In this document: in pieces, positions 12,618 to 25,429 of the stretch | Position numbering within the stretch: the stretch's first letter is position 1 | How the letters are laid out: the number at the start of each line of letters is the position of its first letter | Source: Seiridium cupressi | Lineage: Eukaryota; Ascomycota; Sordariomycetes; Amphisphaeriales; Sporocadaceae | Length of the DNA stretch: 64,000 nt | NCBI GenBank assembly: GCA_036674765.1 | Contig: JARVKI010000028.1 | Span: forward strand, 248,001 to 312,000 | Reading direction: 5' to 3' | Position numbers and translations under genes: made by a program | Notes under the pieces: generated by a model | The model's input: the letters and a program-made list of their open reading frames with translations, nothing else | Databases searched by the model: none | Told to the model about the DNA's origin: nothing

Positions 12618-14556
12618 TTAGACCAGAACTAAAAAGAAGCCAAGGAACCCAATCACGACCAGGGATAGTGGCCGTACAGGCGTTCCAGCACCAGCGGTCA
12701 GCGGGGCCTGTGTTGTCACACTCTTCAAGCTGCCGGTCTGCTGAGAGTGGATTGTCGAGGCCAACGGTTTGGCCACTGCCGTGGAATTCGACCAACCGCC
12801 AGTTGCCTGTGGGTACGAGGCGCCAGCAGCTGATGCGGCGGTCTTGTGGGTTGCGACGGCCGCTATCTCGGCCGTAGCCGCACAGGAAGGTGGAGTGAAC
12901 GTGTTGATGACGGGAGTAGCACAGGGCGTGAGCAAAACGACCTGCTCCGTCAGGATATAGATGGCGGTGGGCGTGGTGGCCGGCCCTGTCGTCGCGGTGA
13001 GCGAGCTTGAGGGTGGTGCTGTGATCTGGGCTGAGGCAGGGCAAACTGTCGTGAAGGCGTCGATCGTCTGCGTGACGGTGACTTCCTTCTGGTAGGATGC
13101 GGGGCAGTTGACCACGCTGGCGGCGCAGCTCGTGAGTGTGTATTCTGTCGTGGAGTAGATGGTAGACGTAACAAGTGCGCCGCCATCTGACGAGCTTGAG
13201 ACGGAGGTGACAGACACATTAGAGATGGGGTATCTTGAACTTGATATGCTTATCAAGGTTGATGTTGAGTTGTACACTGGCGCAGATGTAACTGATGAGG
13301 CCTGGCTGGTGCTGGTTGATGCCAGGCTAGTGAGCGTCAAGGTAGCCGATGGCGATGATTCTTGATACGAGGATGAGTTCTGAGTCGGCACAACAGACTC
13401 GGTGGAGTATGGCACGCTTGATGACCTCGTAGTAGCACTAAAAATCGTCGAGGCAGAAGTGCTCGAAGAGCCCGCTTCGACCCAGCATTGGGTCATCGTG
13501 GGAGCAGTCAGCAACGTGGTAGACACGGTGGGCACGGGTCCGATGGTCGTGAAATCAACCACGACATCCAAATGCGCGTAAGCACCAGCATTGAGATCCC
13601 ACCACTCCTTGGTTTCCAGGGCGCAGTCAGGTGTCGAGTCTATGAGAGCAACGAACTCGATGATGTTGGCATAGATGCCAACAACGGCGCCACTGCCAAT
13701 GCCGATTAGGGGCAGAGAGGTCTCGGCGCCGCACTGCACGCGCAGTCGGAGATCAGCCTTGAACTCTGCAAATCCTGACTGCACCGTCACTGGGATCGAC
13801 TTGCTGCTGATCCCGTCGCTATCGAAAACATTTGTTAGCACTAGCCATGGCTGATTGGGTGGGGGTGGGGGGGGGGGGGGGGGGTGGGGGGGTCGCCTAC
13901 AAGAAAGAATCCATAATATCACCCCCGAATATGTCCGTCTCCAGATAAGCATCGTCAGCCAGCTTCACGTAGAAGCCGCCAGTCAAATCGATCTCGGCGG
14001 ACAAGCTGAACACCAGGTCTACGTAGAACACCACACCGACGCTCAGACCTGGAAAGCCAAGCCCGATGGGTGACTGAGAGGCAAAGAGGTTGATGGAGTA
14101 AGTACCACTCGCACTCGTCTCAACGCCCAAGAAAACGTATGCCTCGACTTGGTTGAACTCGAGCTTTACGGTGGGGTGGAACAGATCCTCCCAAAGCTGG
14201 GCAGTCACCGTGCCTTTGGTGTAGCACTCGAGGCAAGTGATGGAGAGAGCCGTCTTTTCTGCGCCGTCTTCCTGCTTGTCTGACCAAGAGCTATGAGACG
14301 CTCATTAGATAGTTGTCACGAGTAAGCCCGAGGACACATACCCGCCGAACAAGACTTCGTTGTGCCAAGTCTTCTCCATGGAGAAATCAGCAGAGAGCCG
14401 CCTCTCAAGGCCGCGAGACTGCGCGAGCTCGATGCCTTTCTTGACGAGGAGATCCGTATTCGTATCACCCAAAACAGCCACCTCCATCGGCACGGGACTG
14501 GCGACGCAAGCCATGGCCGCCCATGTTACGGCCACCAAAGTGCGCAACATACCCAT
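12618..14556 (-). CDS. Secreted, Ser/Thr-rich, probably GPI-anchored cell-surface protein
   Basis: Three exons on the minus strand: 14556-14342, 14290-13901 and 13818-12618, totalling 601 residues. Residues 1-19 form a signal peptide ending at a VAS/SPV boundary. The next roughly 300 residues form an extracellular domain with a conserved-looking CLECYTKG motif at its start and beta-rich, acidic sequence. The second half is a long Ser/Thr-rich stalk with Cys-containing modules (TSCAASVVNCP, TTVCPAS, LTPCATP, PPSCAAT) common in fungal wall proteins. The last 17 residues are strongly hydrophobic after a small-residue stretch (TAGAGTP), a classic GPI-attachment signal. A poly-G/C tract (13860-13892) could suggest a frameshift. 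However, a GTAGGC donor, a TGCTAAC branch site and a CGATAG acceptor place it inside the second intron and join exons 2 and 3 in frame. Substrate or ligand is unknown. Confidence 0.75.
13860..13892. repeat. Poly-G tract (poly-C on the coding strand) inside an intron
   Basis: A 33 nt run of G interrupted by two T residues. It lies within the second intron of the GPI-protein gene, close to the donor site. Length is likely unstable and error-prone in sequencing, but it does not touch the reading frame. Confidence 0.85.
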
Positions 14557-17163
14557 CGCAACGCAGATTATCTCTTATAAAGAAGGAATGTAAGTCAGCA
14601 GCGCAATGCTGTAAGGCAAGTGCCTGCAGGGTCGGAAATTTACTAGCAAAAAGAGAGACTAGAAAGAATGACTGCGTTCAGACAGGAGGATATGGATGGC
14701 GGTGGGCAAGGGGACGCTTTATCCCAACTGCCGTGCCAAGTCGTTGCATAGACAGATGGAAAGGAGGCCTGGCATGGTCACGAGCAGGTCAATCATGATA
14801 GGCGACGCTGTTGGAGCCAACGATCCTACCCGTCGTCCGAGAGTGGCCAGGAAGCGAACAGGACGTTTACAACTGTTCGCCGGAGGCAGCAACTGAGATT
14901 ATTAGGTCATATCGGCAACCTCATAGGGCGGTACGTTATGAAGACACTGGGGAAGACTTGTGCGATCAGTCGAATCAATATTGCAAGGTGGTGGTATAAG
15001 CGAATGAGGTTGCACAAAAGCTCCTGGGCGAGCGCAGCGAGTGGATGGTGGAGGATTGAGCCAAGCAATTGAGAGGCCTCTTTCCAGCGCTGATTGGTGG
15101 CCCCTGGAATATGCTAACCAGGGGTCGTGCCAATCAATCCTGGGAACGCCATAGTCGAATGACGGCCTCCTGCGACCCCTGAAAGAAAAGAAAAGCGCAA
15201 GTTCAGACAAATGTAACTGAGACAGGGGACACTACGAGCGAAATCTCGAAAATCGCCGACAGCGTACGGCCACCGAGAGGCGCCAGGAGGAGATCGGCGC
15301 AGTCGGCACCAGAAGTGATGGTGCATGGCTGTTGTGGAGAGTCGCCAAGGATGTATAGTGCGTGCGATGGCATGGCCGCAACCCTCTGGAGCTGTAATCG
15401 TACACAGGCAAGAGGCTCAGCACACAATCTGCAAGTCAGTACTGAGTGACTCAAACACGAGGGGTACATAGAACGCCACAGATCGTGGTCTGACTGCATA
15501 GGCCCGCCCAAACGTGGCTGCTGCACTATTTCTCGTATGAGTCGCGAAGTCCTCGATTGCAAACGGTATCGTTGCGGCGATATTCACAAGTGGTCATTTG
15601 ATATCTAGCTCCAATCGATAAACGCAACCCAGGATACGATTTGGTAGCTGGTAGGTAATGTCCATTGCCCCATATATGACTCCCGTAGCTACATGTATCT
15701 TAAGCTAAACGAGCTGCATACGTAGTCCCACTGAACCCAAGTTCCGCCACTATATAAGCTTAGAAATAACTTATATGAATGACCCACTCCGAGTATGCAC
15801 TGCTTCCATGCCTGAGTTTGATTGTCCGGCTCTGGAGTGATCTTGTAACGGCGCAGCTGCCTCGTCGACATGGGCTGTCCTAGCCACATTACTTCCACTA
15901 GGGATATTCTGCGTCTGGGGTCTGGAGTCGATGAACCGTGTTCAAACACAACTCCTGGAGCGGCGGTCTCTCTAGAGCGTGATCTGTGTGGGAGGAGTTT
16001 GTTGACGGCGGCGACAACGTCCCCTCACTGATGGATGAGGCATGGTCCAAGTTCTCGAGACTGTCGCAGCTATAGCACTTCTGATCGAGACCGGTGGTGA
16101 GGTGCTTGCAGTGTGTGCTCAAGTCCGGGTCTGCGGATTCCGGTCTGCAGCAGCTGAAAGTGGTCGTCTCTGAACAGCCGCAGCCGTAAATGAAGCAGAC
16201 AGACCAACACATGGCAGCAGTGTGACGTATGATTGGTATTGTCTCCTGGAGTTCGATGAGTATTCAAACAATGTTGGTCGCTCGAAGGCGTCTGGATCTG
16301 GCGCTGTTAAACGACTCGGTCAATCTAGTGGGTTTGGCATGAGGAATAATCTGAAGAGGGCCCCGATTGTTTGCACGCGACAATAGTGTCAGAGTCGAAG
16401 TCGAGGCTGAAGTTGAAACTGGAGGGGGAAAGACAGCAAGCAAGTGCAATGAACCTCAGCATACGTTGTGCCTGCCTTGGGCTGCCGGTGTGAGGCAAGA
16501 GCGTCCCTCATCCATGCTTGCCCTTCCATTCATTTCTTTGTATTGCCAGAGCAAATGAACGGCAGTATAGGCAAAAAAACATGGCAGACCGTCTTTTTTC
16601 TCCCCTTCCCTGCCTGAACGTGTTTGCAAAAGGTGCACGATCGTGAGGCCACTGGCGGGCTGCTCATGGGTACTACCTGTCGTTTCGCGAGCGCAGATCC
16701 TGCAGCGTAAGGTGATGGACTTTAGCACGAATTCGACTCTTCAAAAATATAACAAGGTAATAATGCCACACCCATCGAGGAAGAGTCCGAGACTGGAACC
16801 ATAGCCATACATATCAAAGCCCATTGCCGTATTGTAATGAGGCATTCACTTGCTGGAAGTCGTGATCAGGGCCGCCTTGTGCATTGCAATATGCTGACAG
16901 TTTGATTTTTTTTATCTTTTCTCCCTCCTGCATGTCGCCGGAGATCAAATTGGCCGCATTACAAGTCAATCTTTAGATCAGATTGGGTCGTGGCGGCCAT
17001 CGGGTCTGACGCCTTGGCCCCAAGTAATGTCTGATTCGCTTCTCCATGCAACCAACAGTGTCATGCCAAAAATCCAGACAAGGGCGTTTTAGCCCCCGCC
17101 CATCCCATGTTCTTCCGTTTCCTTTTCCTTTTCCTTACGCGCCTGTACTTAATGAACTCCATA
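14557..17163. other. 2.6 kb intergenic, no gene recognised
   Basis: This lies upstream of the GPI-protein gene and downstream of the WHI5-like gene. Frames of up to about 120 codons exist on both strands but overlap each other, lack motifs and lack plausible splice continuity. No tRNA or repeat was recognised. Part must be promoter for the secreted protein. Confidence 0.5.
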
Positions 17164-17943
17164 TCAACTCCGTGAGAGGCTGAGCAAACCTTTGGCTGCC
17201 CCTCCCTTGATAGCACTGCTCGTAAGGCCTTCCTCTTCGTCAAGGCGCTTCCGTGCAGGAGTACTGAACGATGCAGGATACAGTCGCGGTAATAAGTTCT
17301 TCTCGGGAGAAGGATGTGAATGCGAAACCGAGCGTGGCATTGGCAGTTTGCTTCTCTGACCATCCGCCCGCACTGTTGCATGCTCGCCCCGTTCACCAGC
17401 ATGGTCCAGATGCCGGGGCAGCAGCTCCCTTCTGTCGTTGGGTGCCCGCCGTACCTCGAGGCGCTCAAGGGGAACGTTCTCCTGTCCCGTCCGCAGCTTG
17501 TAGCCGGCAAGTCCCAGCCGGAGCCGTAGTATCTCCGCCTTCTGCCGGGCTTCCTCCCGCGTGATTGTGGGCCGGCGCGGTGGTCGCGGGGGTGACGGTA
17601 TAAGAGCGTCTGCGTCTGGTTCCGTAGCGCAAGTTGCCTGCGAGGTATCGACGATGGAGTTGTCAAACACAGAAGACGGCTCCGGCGATGCAGAGCAATC
17701 CCTGTCTTGCTTTGCCGGCGTGCCCTCGATCGCCATGGCGGGGTCCAGTGATGAGGCTAGTATGCGTTGCCTCTTGGGAGCTGACTCGTCGGATGCGTCT
17801 ACGCTTCTCTTGGTGGGACTGTTCGTGTCGCGTGGTAATAATGGCTTGCCTTGGCCTAGTTTCGACGTCTTCATTGAGGCAGCGGATTGAGCGTTAGCAT
17901 CCAAAGGTGCTAATACGCGTCTCTTGGCCGGAGAAACGTCCAT
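17164..17943 (-). CDS. Whi5/Nrm1-family G1/S transcriptional repressor
   Basis: Single exon, 259 residues. Most of the protein is disordered and rich in Ser, Pro, Lys and Arg. The N-terminus MDVSPAKRRVLAPLD is a recurring start in filamentous-fungal members. Residues 129-163 (TREEARQKAEILRLRLGLA, then GYKLRTGQENVPLERL) match the GTB motif, the short helix by which Whi5, Nrm1 and relatives bind SBF/MBF complexes. Several SP/TP sites (Ser4, Ser42, Thr75, Ser117 and others) are candidate CDK sites, fitting release of the repressor by cyclin-CDK at G1/S. I cannot tell Whi5 from Nrm1 function from sequence alone, and filamentous fungi often have one such protein. The protein is shorter than yeast Whi5 (295) and similar to Nrm1 (249). 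Confidence 0.72.
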   Translation of the reverse strand: MDVSPAKRRVLAPLDANAQSAASMKTSKLGQGKPLLPRDTNSPTKRSVDASDESAPKRQRILASSLDPAMAIEGTPAKQDRDCSASPEPSSVFDNSIVDTSQATCATEPDADALIPSPPRPPRRPTITREEARQKAEILRLRLGLAGYKLRTGQENVPLERLEVRRAPNDRRELLPRHLDHAGERGEHATVRADGQRSKLPMPRSVSHSHPSPEKNLLPRLYPASFSTPARKRLDEEEGLTSSAIKGGAAKGLLSLSRS

Positions 17944-19500
17944 ATCGCCAGACTTTGGGCAGAGAGTAGCCGCGGGGTGGAGAATGGATGTATTGGGCCT
18001 CGTTGCGTTTGTGCGGAGCCAATGGGCAATTCTGAGTGCGACCGAGACGGAGTCGCGTTCCTGTCGAATATCTTTTGCGAGCCCGTGTTAGATGGACAAC
18101 AGCGGCGGTGCGTATGGTGGCTTGTCCAGGTAGCTTGCTGCCCGTGGATCAACAAGGGAAGGAGCTTGCTGACGATTGGGAACCAACGAGTCTCAGCATT
18201 CCTGAGAGGAGTCGGAACAGGAAAATGAGTGTGCGAACTTCGCAAACATCTACGTGATTGCACAGTTGTTGAAGGTCATAGGAATGGAATGTAGGGACCG
18301 CGCCGGTTCGGTACAGGTGCTTAGTACGAATGGAGCCGGCTGGACGACCGCAGATCGCGTTCGCGTCGTAGCTATCCATAATAAAGTACTCGTGGTTGTG
18401 ATGATTTATGCACTATTTATTTTTTGCCGTTTTGGGTTTGACGCCCTTGCATAAGGTAGCGTGCTGTATCCTGGGCTGACGGTACTTTGTCTACCCGTGC
18501 AGGGCAGCGCAGAGCGGGCACCACTGCAGATGGCCGCCCTAGGGCTAGGGAACATCCCCCCGGGCGTCCGCTGTCTGCTTGTCTGCTACCTACCCGCAGC
18601 TGCCCGCCATGCGCTACGCATCGGCACTACATGACCGAGTCCCCTCGCTGATATGCGCCTGCCGCGCTAAATGTATGCGCTATGCGCCATGCGCGTCCAG
18701 CAAGCATTCGCGGCAACCGAACCGCGCTGGGCTGCTATTTGGTACCTGCCAAGCCAGTCGATCACCCGCAGCCCCGCCTTAGCAACCGTTCTAGGGTTTT
18801 CGTTACTTAACCTTATCCTGTTTCCAACTCGAGATGCATGTCTGCACAGGCGAGATCCACTGACCCCAATGATACGCAGACACCCGCACTCGCCTGCATC
18901 ATAATCAAGCTAGCTCACTAACAAGAAGAAAAGAGAGATTGTAGAAATATACCTGCTGGAGATCATCTTGGAGCCAGTATTGACGACCCCAGCAGGAAGA
19001 AGACGCTGCAGTGAACTTGGGGACATGCACACAGGAGATGAAAATGCACTAGACGAAACAGCTGCAGTCAGCTTTTCACGCAGAAGAAGCCCTTGTCCCC
19101 AACAGAATGCCCTTAAATCATATTAATCGTGACTTGCCAATGAAGTGCTCTCGTCTGCGGGTATCATGCGCCTGCGTCCCAAAATACAGCGTCACCCGAA
19201 AGGCCTGTCAAGAACAGACAAACTCCTTGATAATGGCCAGGACCAATCCAGTCGTCTCATGACGATACCCATCCAGCTCCTGCTTCGCCGAAATCCATGC
19301 CCTTAACGCCAAAATGTCACATATAACAGCCGAATTCTGCCATCCTGCTGTTTGACTATCGGTCAATTACAGCCCACGTGGCCGTAAGGACCCCCTATAC
19401 TTTTGTACCCTATTTATTTAGGAAACTCCCAGTTCCTTCTATGCGTTCTCCGCCAGCGCCTGAACCCGCGTCTCGATTCCAAGTGACCGTGGCCGGAATA
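17944..19500. other. 1.6 kb intergenic, promoter of WHI5-like gene and 3' flank of MED15
   Basis: No coding region supported. The segment 18500-18780 is notably GC-rich with repeated CCGC and GCGC words, while 19100-19440 is more ordinary. The left part is upstream of the WHI5-like gene and the right part is the MED15 3' flank. Confidence 0.5.
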
Positions 19501-22500
19501 TCATGCCGACGTGTCAAAAGCATACAAGCTTGTATCCAATGAGAAGGGTTTGGTAAAATCTGTCTGTATCTCATCCCAGGCCGGCATATCCGCAAAACCC
19601 GCATCGCCTGTCAAGCTCAGATTGTTGGCCTCAAGCATGTCGACATTTACCTCGCCGCCAAAATTCGGGTATCGATCAGCGTCGAACGGCTGCCATGTGT
19701 CGAATCCCATATCCAACGCGACGCTGAGGGAAACGCCTTCGGACACGTCGCTGTTCGGTTCCGAAGAGGCACTGTCCTTACTCGATTCTGGTGTATCGTT
19801 GGGCGTGACGGAACGATAAACATTCATGTCCGATATCGCGCCACCACCGCCGCTTTGTAGCCCGCCGAGGTTCTGGAACAGTTCTTGTGGATCAATTGTG
19901 CCGAATAGTAGAGGTGCTTCTGCCATCGGTGCTTGGGGAATGCTATCTTCCTCTCCCTTGATCATTGTCGGCCCCAAGTTTGCAGCCTTGGGCCCAGGAG
20001 TTTTAACGCCTGCATCCTTGACGAGATCCTGAGCGCCTGGCGCACTCTCCTGCCTCTTCATGGACGGCCCGCGTGACATTGGCGCGCCAGCTGGGGTCTG
20101 GCCCGCACGCGATGGAGTATCTGCCAGCGGAACAGCTGCCACATTGAATCCCGACTTCGGCCTGCCGTTCGAATCAAGGCCCAAAGTGTCGGCGTACGCA
20201 TCGAAAAGATACTTCATGGGGTCCGCGCGAGGCTTCGCGTGCTCCTCTTGAATATGTGCTTGGCGGGTCTCCTCGGTCAAGAAGGCAAACTGATTCGATT
20301 CACAGTCTGGCTCTGGACAGGGGAACTGGGGCTCTGCCAACTTTTCCTTCTTCACATCCGGGGATGTCTGCTTGCCGGCCTGTGGGCTTTCATTCGCAGC
20401 TGTGGACTGGCCACCAGGGCCACCATGCTTCCGCCTCTTATTGGGCAGCGTCAGGTCCATGGGGGCCCCGGTCGAATTGCTGTAAGTCGGTACCCCGTGA
20501 GGAGAAGGGGCAGAAGGGATTTGGAAAGGAGGCTCTCTCGATGTCGGTGCAGCTGGCGGCCCCTGCCTGCTCCCAGACCTGACATGTTTGTTATGCTTCT
20601 CCAAATTAGTCGCGCTGAGGGGTGTCGGCTGAGCACCCGGCGTCGAAGTTGAAGATGCTTGTTGTTGGGCTGCGTCTGGTGCGCCCTGGGGCGTACCGTT
20701 TGCATGCGAGGCCGCAGCGGCTGCATTGCGCAAATCCAAGTACATGGAATTGAGGAGCATCTTGATCTCTTGAACATAACCGGGTGAAATGGAGAACGTC
20801 TCCTTTGGTTGCGTGGATGCCTCTCCATCCTTGAACTGCTTGATGAGCCGCATGCGCTACCCAGGGTTAGTGGAAGATGCACTTTGAAGTTGGGGCGAAG
20901 ATTTTGGGCTTACCATGGTGAAATATTGCTTAGCACGGTTGTCATCAAGCGTACTGCTATACCATCTTCCTAATAACCTGCCGACCTTGGTCATCTCTCC
21001 ACACCAATGACTCATCTCTTTCGTCATTTCTTGGTGCTGTTGAGGGGTGGTCGGAACATCTGGGAGTACTTCGAGTTGACACTGGCGCTGGATCTCAACC
21101 CCAATACTCCTGAGGCGTTCTATGTCTTCTGCCTTGGGAGCAGGCGGCTGCGGCTGCGGCTGCTGACGGGTCCTGACGAATTGCTCATATTTGTGCCTCT
21201 GATCCGGGGTCATAGCCGCAAGTTGCGCTGGTGTAGGTTTCGGAGGAACTGCTGACGGCTGCGTTGGCTGGGACGGCGCCCGCTGGATCGGTGCCGTCAC
21301 TTCCATCACTTCATCACTACCTCGCTTGCCGAGACGTTGTGGTATCGCTGGAGACGAGTTTTGTTGAGGCGTTTGACGGCTACCAGGAGCCGGCTTTGGA
21401 GCCTTGACAGAGGCGGCAGAAGTGGGCTGTTCCATGACGGCACTGGGAGGCCTTTGAGAAGCCATGGGTGTAGGTGTTGACTGGTTGGGGGGTGCTGGAT
21501 TCATAGGGGCAGGCTGAGTACCCTGACCCTGTGATCCTGGCTGTCGATTCAGAATTTTGTTCTTCAACTGATGTTGCTTGACCTGAAGAAGATAATTCCT
21601 AATTGCGTCTTCGCTCCAGTCTTTCAACTTGTCATTCCCTCGAGCGTTCTGGATTTCCAGCGGCGTGATGGCAATGTTCTGCATAGCCATCTTCAAGGCT
21701 GCATGTTGAGTCTGAGGCTGCATCTGACCGACATTCGGTCCTGGGGGTCCTGGAGGTCCTGGTGGCTGGACACCAGGGGGCATTTGCGCACCTCCGGCAG
21801 CCTGAGCTCGCTGGTTCAATATCCTCTGGAATTGCATGTTTTGCACCTGGATTATTTTTTGCTGCGTCCCAGGATGTATGTTCGCCTGCTGCATCCACTG
21901 CTTGAGCTGACCCCATTTCCTAACGGTAGGGGGCAGATTCTGCATCTGACTGAGGACGTTGGGAGGGATATCCAGGGAATCCATGAAGGGGCCCGCGGCT
22001 GCTGCATCCGTAGGCATGGCAAGCTGGTTGGGCCCGTTGCCGCGCATTCTGTTCAGCTGTTGTTGCACCAGAGCCGGGTTTTGAGTGTTCGCCGGCATGG
22101 CGCTGTTGGCTTGTGGCGCCATATTACCCCCTGGGGTGAACTGTGCCATGGGGTTCCCTTGCCCCAACTGGGCCTGGGCACGACCAGCCAGTTGCTGACT
22201 TCGCTGCTGGCTTACCCATCGGACCAGAACTTCATTCTGCTTCTCAGTCGGGAGATTTCGCAGGGTTTGCTGCTGGTCAGCGGCCAAGCTCTGGGCCATG
22301 AGATGCATGAGCTGGGCCCTATTGTGCATGGCCCCGGCCTGGGTACGTTGGTTCCCCTGGTTGAATCGTGGATCTAAAGTCGGTCCAAATGCAGGGTTCC
22401 CCTGGTTCATTTGCTGCTGGCCCATTGCCACTGGTGGCCGTTGTACAGGAGCATTGAGTGTATTCATCGCGGGGCTCTGGGACATGGCTCCCTGTCCACC

Positions 22501-22917
22501 AAGGCCCCCAGGTTGACCTTGCATTTGTTTTGCTTGAGCTTGAGCTCGAATCTGAGCTTGGGTTTTGGCTGCCGCTTGATCCATCTGAAGCTGCTGAACC
22601 TGCTGCATGTTAAATGGCTGTTGTTGGTGCGGTGGACGGTTCGCCTGATTGGGTCCTGGTTGGTTCCCAGCCTGGTTTGGAGCAGGAACACCACCCATAG
22701 GTTGCGGCGTGGGATTGCGCCCAGCACCACTTGCGGGCACCACCATTTGTCCCGCTTCTTGGGCTATCAAGCCCTGTTTCTGCTGATTCATGAGTTCTTT
22801 ATTGGAGAATGGACCAAGATCAGCTCCAGCAGCAGCGCCTGTCTGTTGACCACCAGGATTGACCGCGCCAGGGTTGGCTGAGCGTTGCTGCTGCTGCTGC
22901 TGCTGTTGCTGTTGCTG

Positions 22918-22978
<61 letters not shown>

Positions 22979-22980
22979 TG

Positions 22981-23011
<31 letters not shown>

Positions 23012-23019
23012 TGTTGCTG

Positions 23020-23102
<83 letters not shown>

Positions 23103-24127
23103 GCTGCTGCTGCTGAGCCTGCATTTGCAAAGCAGCAGCATTCATAGGCCCATTTTGAGACATATTCATCTTGTTTGCCATCTGCATCATCAGATTCTGC
23201 TGAATGAAATATAAAGCAGGGTCGACGTTTTTGGCCTGCAACGTCTGCAATACGTTGGGAGGAATTTTCTGGGTCGCAGTGGCGCGGTAGGCAGCCTTTT
23301 CCTGTTCCGAAATGGAGTTGAATTTGGCCATGGCCAGCTGCTGGAGTCGATGCTTGTCTTGGGGCCCAAGTTGATTCACTGTTACGCCTTGTGGGCGCAT
23401 TTGGCCGGCTCCCATTTGCATTGGCTGTTGCTGGTTCGCATTCATGCCATGAGGCCCCGGGTTTGGCATGCCCATGCCGGGCTGCTGAGGCTGACCGGGA
23501 ATGGGTGAAGCCTGCATCTGCTGTTGCAAATGTTGGAAACCTTGTTGCGGCGTCTGACCCATTCGCATATGCTGTGGCATCATATTCGGCTGGTTCATCA
23601 TGGGTGCTTGTTGACCTTGCGGAAGTCCCTGCATTTGGGCGGCCTGTTGATTAATGGTGTTTTGCAAATTTGGTTCGTTGGCCTGACGTTTCATAAACAG
23701 CTCTTGCAACTTGCTTCTGATCTTTTGTTCATACGCCTCCTGCAGTGAATGTCAGTATTTATGTGGTGGATTCTTTTTTAATCGGCATTACTCACCTTGC
23801 TTGGTGACGAATGGAAGACTTCTCTCTCGTATGTGACGATCTGGGAAAGTGTGTGATTTGTGTCATTCTGTGGCACGGCAAGCATGGCATTGGTAAATCT
23901 AATGAACGTCAGCATCAGCCTGGGCCGACCAAGATTTCCGTGGCTTACAGATTATGAGCGACCTGAACACGGTGCTGTGTCGGCAGGCCACTCTGCCAGC
24001 CTTGTGGAGGCGGCATTTGCTGCGATTGCGACATAATCAAATTCATCAAGACGCTTGGCAAGTTCCCTTGCTGCATGCGAGGCCGCATCTGGCCTCCAGG
24101 GCCCATCATGTTGAATGGACCAGCCAT
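19501..24127 (-). CDS. MED15: Mediator complex subunit 15 (Gal11 type), KIX domain and poly-Gln
   Basis: Four exons on the minus strand: 24127-23949, 23898-23796, 23739-20914 and 20856-19501, giving 1487 residues. Introns of 50, 56 and 57 nt have GTAAGC or GTGAGT donors. Residues 43-113 (WQSGLPTQHRVQVAHNLF, later TYEREVFHSSPSKEAYEQKI) match the KIX fold that Med15/Gal11 uses to bind activators. A long Gln/Met/Pro-rich region follows, including 77 consecutive glutamines at about residues 303-379. Further conserved blocks lie near NVLSQMQNLPPTVRKWGQLK and near LAAMTPDQRHKYEQF. The C-terminal half has a possible C2H2-like element (CPEPDCESNQFAF then HIQEEH) and an acidic end. Med15 sits in the Mediator tail and links activators to RNA polymerase II. 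Splitting the KIX domain over three exons is why its start is easily missed. Confidence 0.82.
22885..23115 (-). repeat. (CAG/CAA)77 trinucleotide tract encoding poly-Gln in MED15
   Basis: 231 nt made only of CAG and CAA codons (CTG/TTG on the plus strand), without interruption by any other residue. Runs of pure CAG alternate with CAA blocks. A motif of one CAA, one CAG and three CAA recurs, and there is a long pure CAA run near 23065-23103. The pattern suggests slippage plus duplication of mixed blocks. Plus-strand poly-Leu and poly-Cys frames over it are shadows. Confidence 0.95.
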
Positions 24128-25413
24128 AGCCGCGATGTTGTGGCGGGTGGTGGTGCTCCCTTGTGGAGTATTAGATGGATCGGAGGCTCGTCGAGTGCTG
24201 TCGTCGAAATGAGCAAAGACAAAGAGTCTTGAGAGCGCTGCAACCAGGCTATGTGTTGCCCACGATTTTTTTCAGATGGCGTCCATAAAGAGCATCTGCC
24301 GTATCGTAGTGTCCACGTCGAGAGCTGTCGAAGAAGCGAAAAGTGCGGATTGCTGGAGGATTTCTCCTGCGGGTTTGAGCTGTTGACCAGCAAGCGTACA
24401 GAATCTTCTGCAATTGTTCCCGGGTGTCGTATGTGCGTCCTTTCATGCGTCCTTTCTCACTTTCTCTCTCGCCCTATCCTGCTGTCTGTCCCCGTTTCTG
24501 TGTCGCGTCCAGATCCGTGGCCTAGAATACCAGTGCAACCAGCGCCGTTCCGTGGAAGCGATGCGACGAAAGTGGAGAGGCCAAAACCTGCTCAGCAAAG
24601 CACAGTGGTAGAAGGACTCGACAGGAACGTCAACATCCTTGGCTGTAAAGCAGCGAGATCTGATGACGGGAGACGGAGGTCGTCGAGTATGGGCGTGGCG
24701 GAAGAGGAAGCAATGCGGATCAATTTCGAAGAAGAATGCTGGGTGGTCCGCGAAAGTGGGCTGGTTAGGGGAGTGGGTTCTAGAGTAGGTTTCCTCGAGA
24801 CACGGTTGTCGCGGGGGTGGGCAGGCAGCAGATACTAAGTCGTGCTTGGGATTTTTTCCCCCTTCCGCTTGGCGAAATCGGGCGGTCTTGTGCTTGAGCG
24901 TGTCGATATCGGTGGCAGACTCGGTCGGAATCAACGAGGGACAGTTGAGCAGCAAAAGCAGAGAAGCCGCAGCGGCGGTAAAGATTGGGATGTAAATGGA
25001 TGTGGTGGTGATGGGAAACCTGCATGGGAAGAGAAGGATATGGGAAGGAGAGCGAGGGTGCCCAGCAAGGCACTAGTGGACTCAAAGTTGGGACCTGGCA
25101 CCTGAGCCGGGGTGTGGACAGGGCCCCGAAAAACTAGGCGGTACCGTACCCGCACGTATCGCAAGTACCACGAGCATCGCAATACGTTAGGCTGGCCTTC
25201 CATAGGGCCGGGGTCCGAGATCAACGAGATCGACACTACGAAGAATTAATAGCAATGCCTCCCCAAATTATACTCATCCAATTCCGGCTTGCCTCTTGCT
25301 GTCAACAGTCACTCGAGCGCTGAAGATTACCCTCACCTACTATGTACAATTTGCGTATGGGTGGGCGGAACCAAAGGGGAGGTGAATCAAATATTGGCAG
25401 AGTGGGACATCTC

Positions 25414-25429
25414 GGGGGGGGGGGGGGGG
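25414..25429. repeat. G16 homopolymer
   Basis: An uninterrupted run of 16 G in the intergenic region between MED15 and the aminopeptidase gene. It is likely length-variable. Confidence 0.95.

Noticed and set aside
13860..13892. Apparent frameshift in the GPI-protein gene at the poly-G tract
   Set aside because: A GTAGGC donor, TGCTAAC branch and CGATAG acceptor place the tract in an intron and join the exons in phase.
22859..23214. Plus-strand poly-Leu and poly-Cys frames
   Set aside because: They are antisense translations of the CAG/CAA tract encoding poly-Gln in MED15.
24251..24838. 195-codon plus-strand frame upstream of MED15
   Set aside because: No motif, overlaps frames on the other strand, and lies in the expected MED15 promoter and 5' UTR.
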